In this document: positions 61,692-64,000 of the stretch, one piece after another | Position numbering within the stretch: position 1 is the stretch's first letter | Layout: every line of letters starts with the position of its first letter | The notes under the pieces: model-generated | The model's input: only the letters and a program-made list of their open reading frames with translations | Database searches by the model: none | Told to the model about the DNA's origin: nothing | Source: Pseudomonas frederiksbergensis | Lineage (GTDB): Bacteria; Pseudomonadota; Gammaproteobacteria; Pseudomonadales; Pseudomonadaceae | NCBI RefSeq assembly: GCF_000802155.2 | Contig: NZ_JQGJ02000007.1 | Coordinates: 124,001-188,000 of the forward strand | Direction: 5' to 3' | DNA: 64,000 bases | Translations under genes and position numbers: made by a program

Positions 61692-64000
61692 ATGGCTTTT
61701 ACCGATCCGTTCATCCGCCGCCCGGTGCTCGCCACCGTGGTCAGCCTGTTGATCGTGCTGCTGGGCTTCCAGGCCTGGAGCAAGCTTCCCCTGCGTCAGT
61801 ATCCGCAAATGGAAAACGCCCTGATCACGGTGACCACGGCCTACCCTGGGGCCAACGCCGAGACCATCCAGGGCTATATCACCCAGCCGATGCAACAGAG
61901 CCTGGCCAGTGCCGAGGGCATCGACTACATGACCTCGGTCAGCCGGCAGAATTTCTCGGTGATCTCGGTCTATGCCCGCATCGGCTCCAACAGTGACCGG
62001 CTCTTCACCGAACTGCTGGCCAAGGCCAACGAAGTCAAGAACCAGCTGCCACAGGACGCCGAAGACCCGGTACTCAGTCGTGAGGCAGCCGATGCCTCGG
62101 CGCTGATGTACATCAGCTTCTTCAGCAAGGAACTGAACAATCCGCAGATCACCGACTACCTGTCGCGGGTGATCCAACCCAAGCTGGCGACCCTGCCCGG
62201 CATGGCTGAAGCGGAGATCCTGGGCAACCAGGTCTTTGCCATGCGCCTGTGGCTGGACCCGGTCAAGCTTGCGGGCTTCGGGCTGACGGCTGCCGACGTG
62301 ACCAATGCCGTGCGCCAGCAGAACTTCCTTTCCGCTGCCGGCGAAGTGAAAGGCGAGTACGTCGTTACCAGTATCAACGCCAACACCGAACTCAAGTCCG
62401 CCGAAGCGTTCGCCGCGATCCCCCTCAAGACCGACGGTGACAGCCGCGTGTTGCTGCGGGACGTGGCGCGAGTGGAAATGGGCGCCGAAAACTACGACAC
62501 CATCAGCTCCTTTGGTGGCACGCCCTCGGTGTACATCGGCATCAAGGCCACGCCCGGCGCCAACCCGCTGGACGTGATCAAGGAAGTGCGCAAGATCATG
62601 CCGGAAATGGAAGCCCAGCTCCCGACCAACCTCAAGGCCGAGATCGCCTACGACGCCACCCTTTTCATCCAGGCCTCCATCGATGAGGTCGTGAAGACCC
62701 TGTTCGAGGCGGTGCTGATTGTCATCGTCGTGGTGTTCCTCTTCCTCGGCGCCTTGCGCTCGGTGCTCATCCCGGTGGTGACCATTCCACTGTCGATGAT
62801 CGGCGTCATGTTCTTCATGCAGTTGATGGGCTATTCCATGAACCTGCTTACCTTGCTGGCCATGGTGTTGGCGATCGGCTTGGTGGTGGACGATGCGATC
62901 GTGGTGGTGGAAAACATCCATCGGCATATCGAGGAAGGCAAGACCCCGTTCGACGCCGCGATAGAAGGCGCCCGGGAAATCGCCATGCCGGTGGTCTCGA
63001 TGACCATCACACTGGCGGCGGTGTATGCGCCTATCGGTCTGCTCGAAGGCCTGACGGGGGCATTGTTCAAGGAATTCGCCCTGACCCTGGCCGGGGCGGT
63101 GGTGATATCCGGCATCGTCGCCCTGACCCTGTCGCCGATGATGTGCGCAATGCTGCTGCGCCATGACCAGAATCCCTCGGGGCTGGCCCATCGGCTGGAC
63201 GTGATCTTCGAACGCCTGAAGAGCCGTTACCAGCGCATGCTCCATGGCACGCTCGAAACCCGGCCAGTGGTGCTGGTGTTCGCCGTCATCGTCCTGCTGC
63301 TGATTCCTGTGCTGGTCATGTTCACCAAATCCGAACTGGCGCCAGACGAGGACCAGGGCATCATCTTCATGATGGCCAACGCGCCGAAGACAACCAACCT
63401 CGATTACCTGAACGCCTACACGGATCACTTCATCACGATCTTCAAGGAGTTCCCCGAGTATTACTCGTCCTTCCAGATCAATGGCTACAACGGCGTGCAA
63501 TCGGGCATCGGCGGCTTCCTGCTCAAGCCGTGGAACGAACGAAGCCGCACCCAGATGGAAATCCTGCCCGAAGTCCAGGCCAAGCTGGAAAGCATCCCTG
63601 GGCTGCAGATTTTCGGCTTCAACCTGCCCTCGCTGCCTGGCACCGGCGAAGGCTTGCCCTTTGAGTTCGTCATCAACTCGCCGAAGGACTACACGACGCT
63701 GCTGCAAATTGCCGAACGGGTCAAGAAACGCGCGCTGGAGTCGGGCAAGTTTGCCTTCATGGACATTGACCTCGCCTTCGACAAACCCGAGGTGGTCGTG
63801 GACATCGATCGCGCCAAGGCTGCCCAGATGGGTGTCTCCATGCAGGACCTGGGCGGAACCCTGGCGACGTTGCTGGGCGAATCGGAGATCAACCGCTTCA
63901 CCCTTGAAGGGCGCAGCTACAAGGTCATCGCCCAGGTGGAGCGACCGTTCCGGGACAATCCGGACTGGCTGAATAATTACTACGTCAAGAATGCCCAGGG
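61692..64000 (+). CDS. mexW: RND efflux pump, inner-membrane subunit (MexW-like), 3' end outside window
   Basis: 769 codons are in the window from ATG 61692 (MAFTDPFIRRPVLATVVSLLIVLLGF), with no stop before the window ends; the family length is about 1,020. Visible features: periplasmic stretch with YPGANAETIQGYITQPMQQ, and the proton-relay [17 protein letters not shown] in helix 4. It starts 14 bases after the adaptor stop. Together they export drugs or metabolites with an OprM-type channel. Confidence 0.93.
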   Translation, partial: MAFTDPFIRRPVLATVVSLLIVLLGFQAWSKLPLRQYPQMENALITVTTAYPGANAETIQGYITQPMQQSLASAEGIDYMTSVSRQNFSVISVYARIGSNSDRLFTELLAKANEVKNQLPQDAEDPVLSREAADASALMYISFFSKELNNPQITDYLSRVIQPKLATLPGMAEAEILGNQVFAMRLWLDPVKLAGFGLTAADVTNAVRQQNFLSAAGEVKGEYVVTSINANTELKSAEAFAAIPLKTDGDSRVLLRDVARVEMGAENYDTISSFGGTPSVYIGIKATPGANPLDVIKEVRKIMPEMEAQLPTNLKAEIAYDATLFIQASIDEVVKTLFEAVLIVIVVVFLFLGALRSVLIPVVTIPLSMIGVMFFMQLMGYSMNLLTLLAMVLAIGLVVDDAIVVVENIHRHIEEGKTPFDAAIEGAREIAMPVVSMTITLAAVYAPIGLLEGLTGALFKEFALTLAGAVVISGIVALTLSPMMCAMLLRHDQNPSGLAHRLDVIFERLKSRYQRMLHGTLETRPVVLVFAVIVLLLIPVLVMFTKSELAPDEDQGIIFMMANAPKTTNLDYLNAYTDHFITIFKEFPEYYSSFQINGYNGVQSGIGGFLLKPWNERSRTQMEILPEVQAKLESIPGLQIFGFNLPSLPGTGEGLPFEFVINSPKDYTTLLQIAERVKKRALESGKFAFMDIDLAFDKPEVVVDIDRAKAAQMGVSMQDLGGTLATLLGESEINRFTLEGRSYKVIAQVERPFRDNPDWLNNYYVKNAQ

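Noticed and set aside
61626..63707. Long open frame of 693 codons on the minus strand opposite mexW.
   Set aside because: Low-complexity His/Gln/Asp-rich translation opposite a clear RND pump; high-GC shadow.

Overview
The window looks like a chromosomal segment of a Pseudomonas of the fluorescens group. The evidence is the housekeeping block rluB-DUF1289-scpB-scpA-yciO-PHP phosphatase-yciB-yciI followed by a CpxR/Spy-like/CpxA set, an AroP-type permease, a mexVW-type efflux pair behind a di-haem/imelysin/DUF1513 cluster, and Pseudomonas-type REP palindromes. No rRNA, tRNA or CRISPR array was seen.

Layout. (1) 1-9.5 kb, accessory: the 3' part of an RND pump with its outer-membrane channel, a small monooxygenase-like gene, a LysR gene cut down to its DNA-binding domain, an AraC regulator, then a zinc-type dehydrogenase, LysR regulator, short-chain dehydrogenase and lipocalin-like gene. 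(2) 9.5-13.7 kb, a decayed mobile region: an orphan ParS/Xre antitoxin, a TnpS-like tyrosine recombinase and a TnpT-like coiled-coil protein. In Tn4651-type transposons these two are divergent neighbours; here they are split by about 1.7 kb carrying a Cys-rich small gene and a broken Sir2 deacetylase. A recombination-site-like inverted repeat lies next to tnpS. (3) 13.8-26.0 kb, a Tn7-like transposition module and its probable cargo. tnsA, a small gene, tnsB, tnsC and tniQ read rightward, preceded by two overlapping genes that resemble a miniature TnsB catalytic core and a TnsA lacking its catalytic Asp. The cargo is AT-rich: a large DGQHR-domain (DndB-like) protein that seems to have a nuclease-like N-terminus and a HEPN-like C-terminus, translationally coupled to a Dam-type adenine methyltransferase. 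I could not find the transposon ends. (4) 26.1-29 kb: a C4-type antisense RNA with its small coupled ORF and a BRO-N antirepressor, then a HipA/HipB module in reversed order between two identical 34-bp REP-type direct repeats. (5) 29-64 kb, mostly core genome with higher GC: regulators, TauE/SafE permease, metallo-hydrolase with a TetR regulator and clear operator palindrome, GDPD, CorA/ZntB-like transporter, chemoreceptor, MFS, arfB, aroP, a possible RiPP precursor with an M29-peptidase-like partner, the scpAB region, cpxRA, and the start of mexVW.

The most notable content is the Tn7-like element: its doubled TnsA/TnsB-like genes, a TniQ whose C-terminal half reads as a ladder of about eight helix-turn-helix-like modules, and the coupled DGQHR-HEPN/Dam pair, which looks like a candidate defence or DNA-modification system. 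These assignments come from reading motifs by eye; no search was run.
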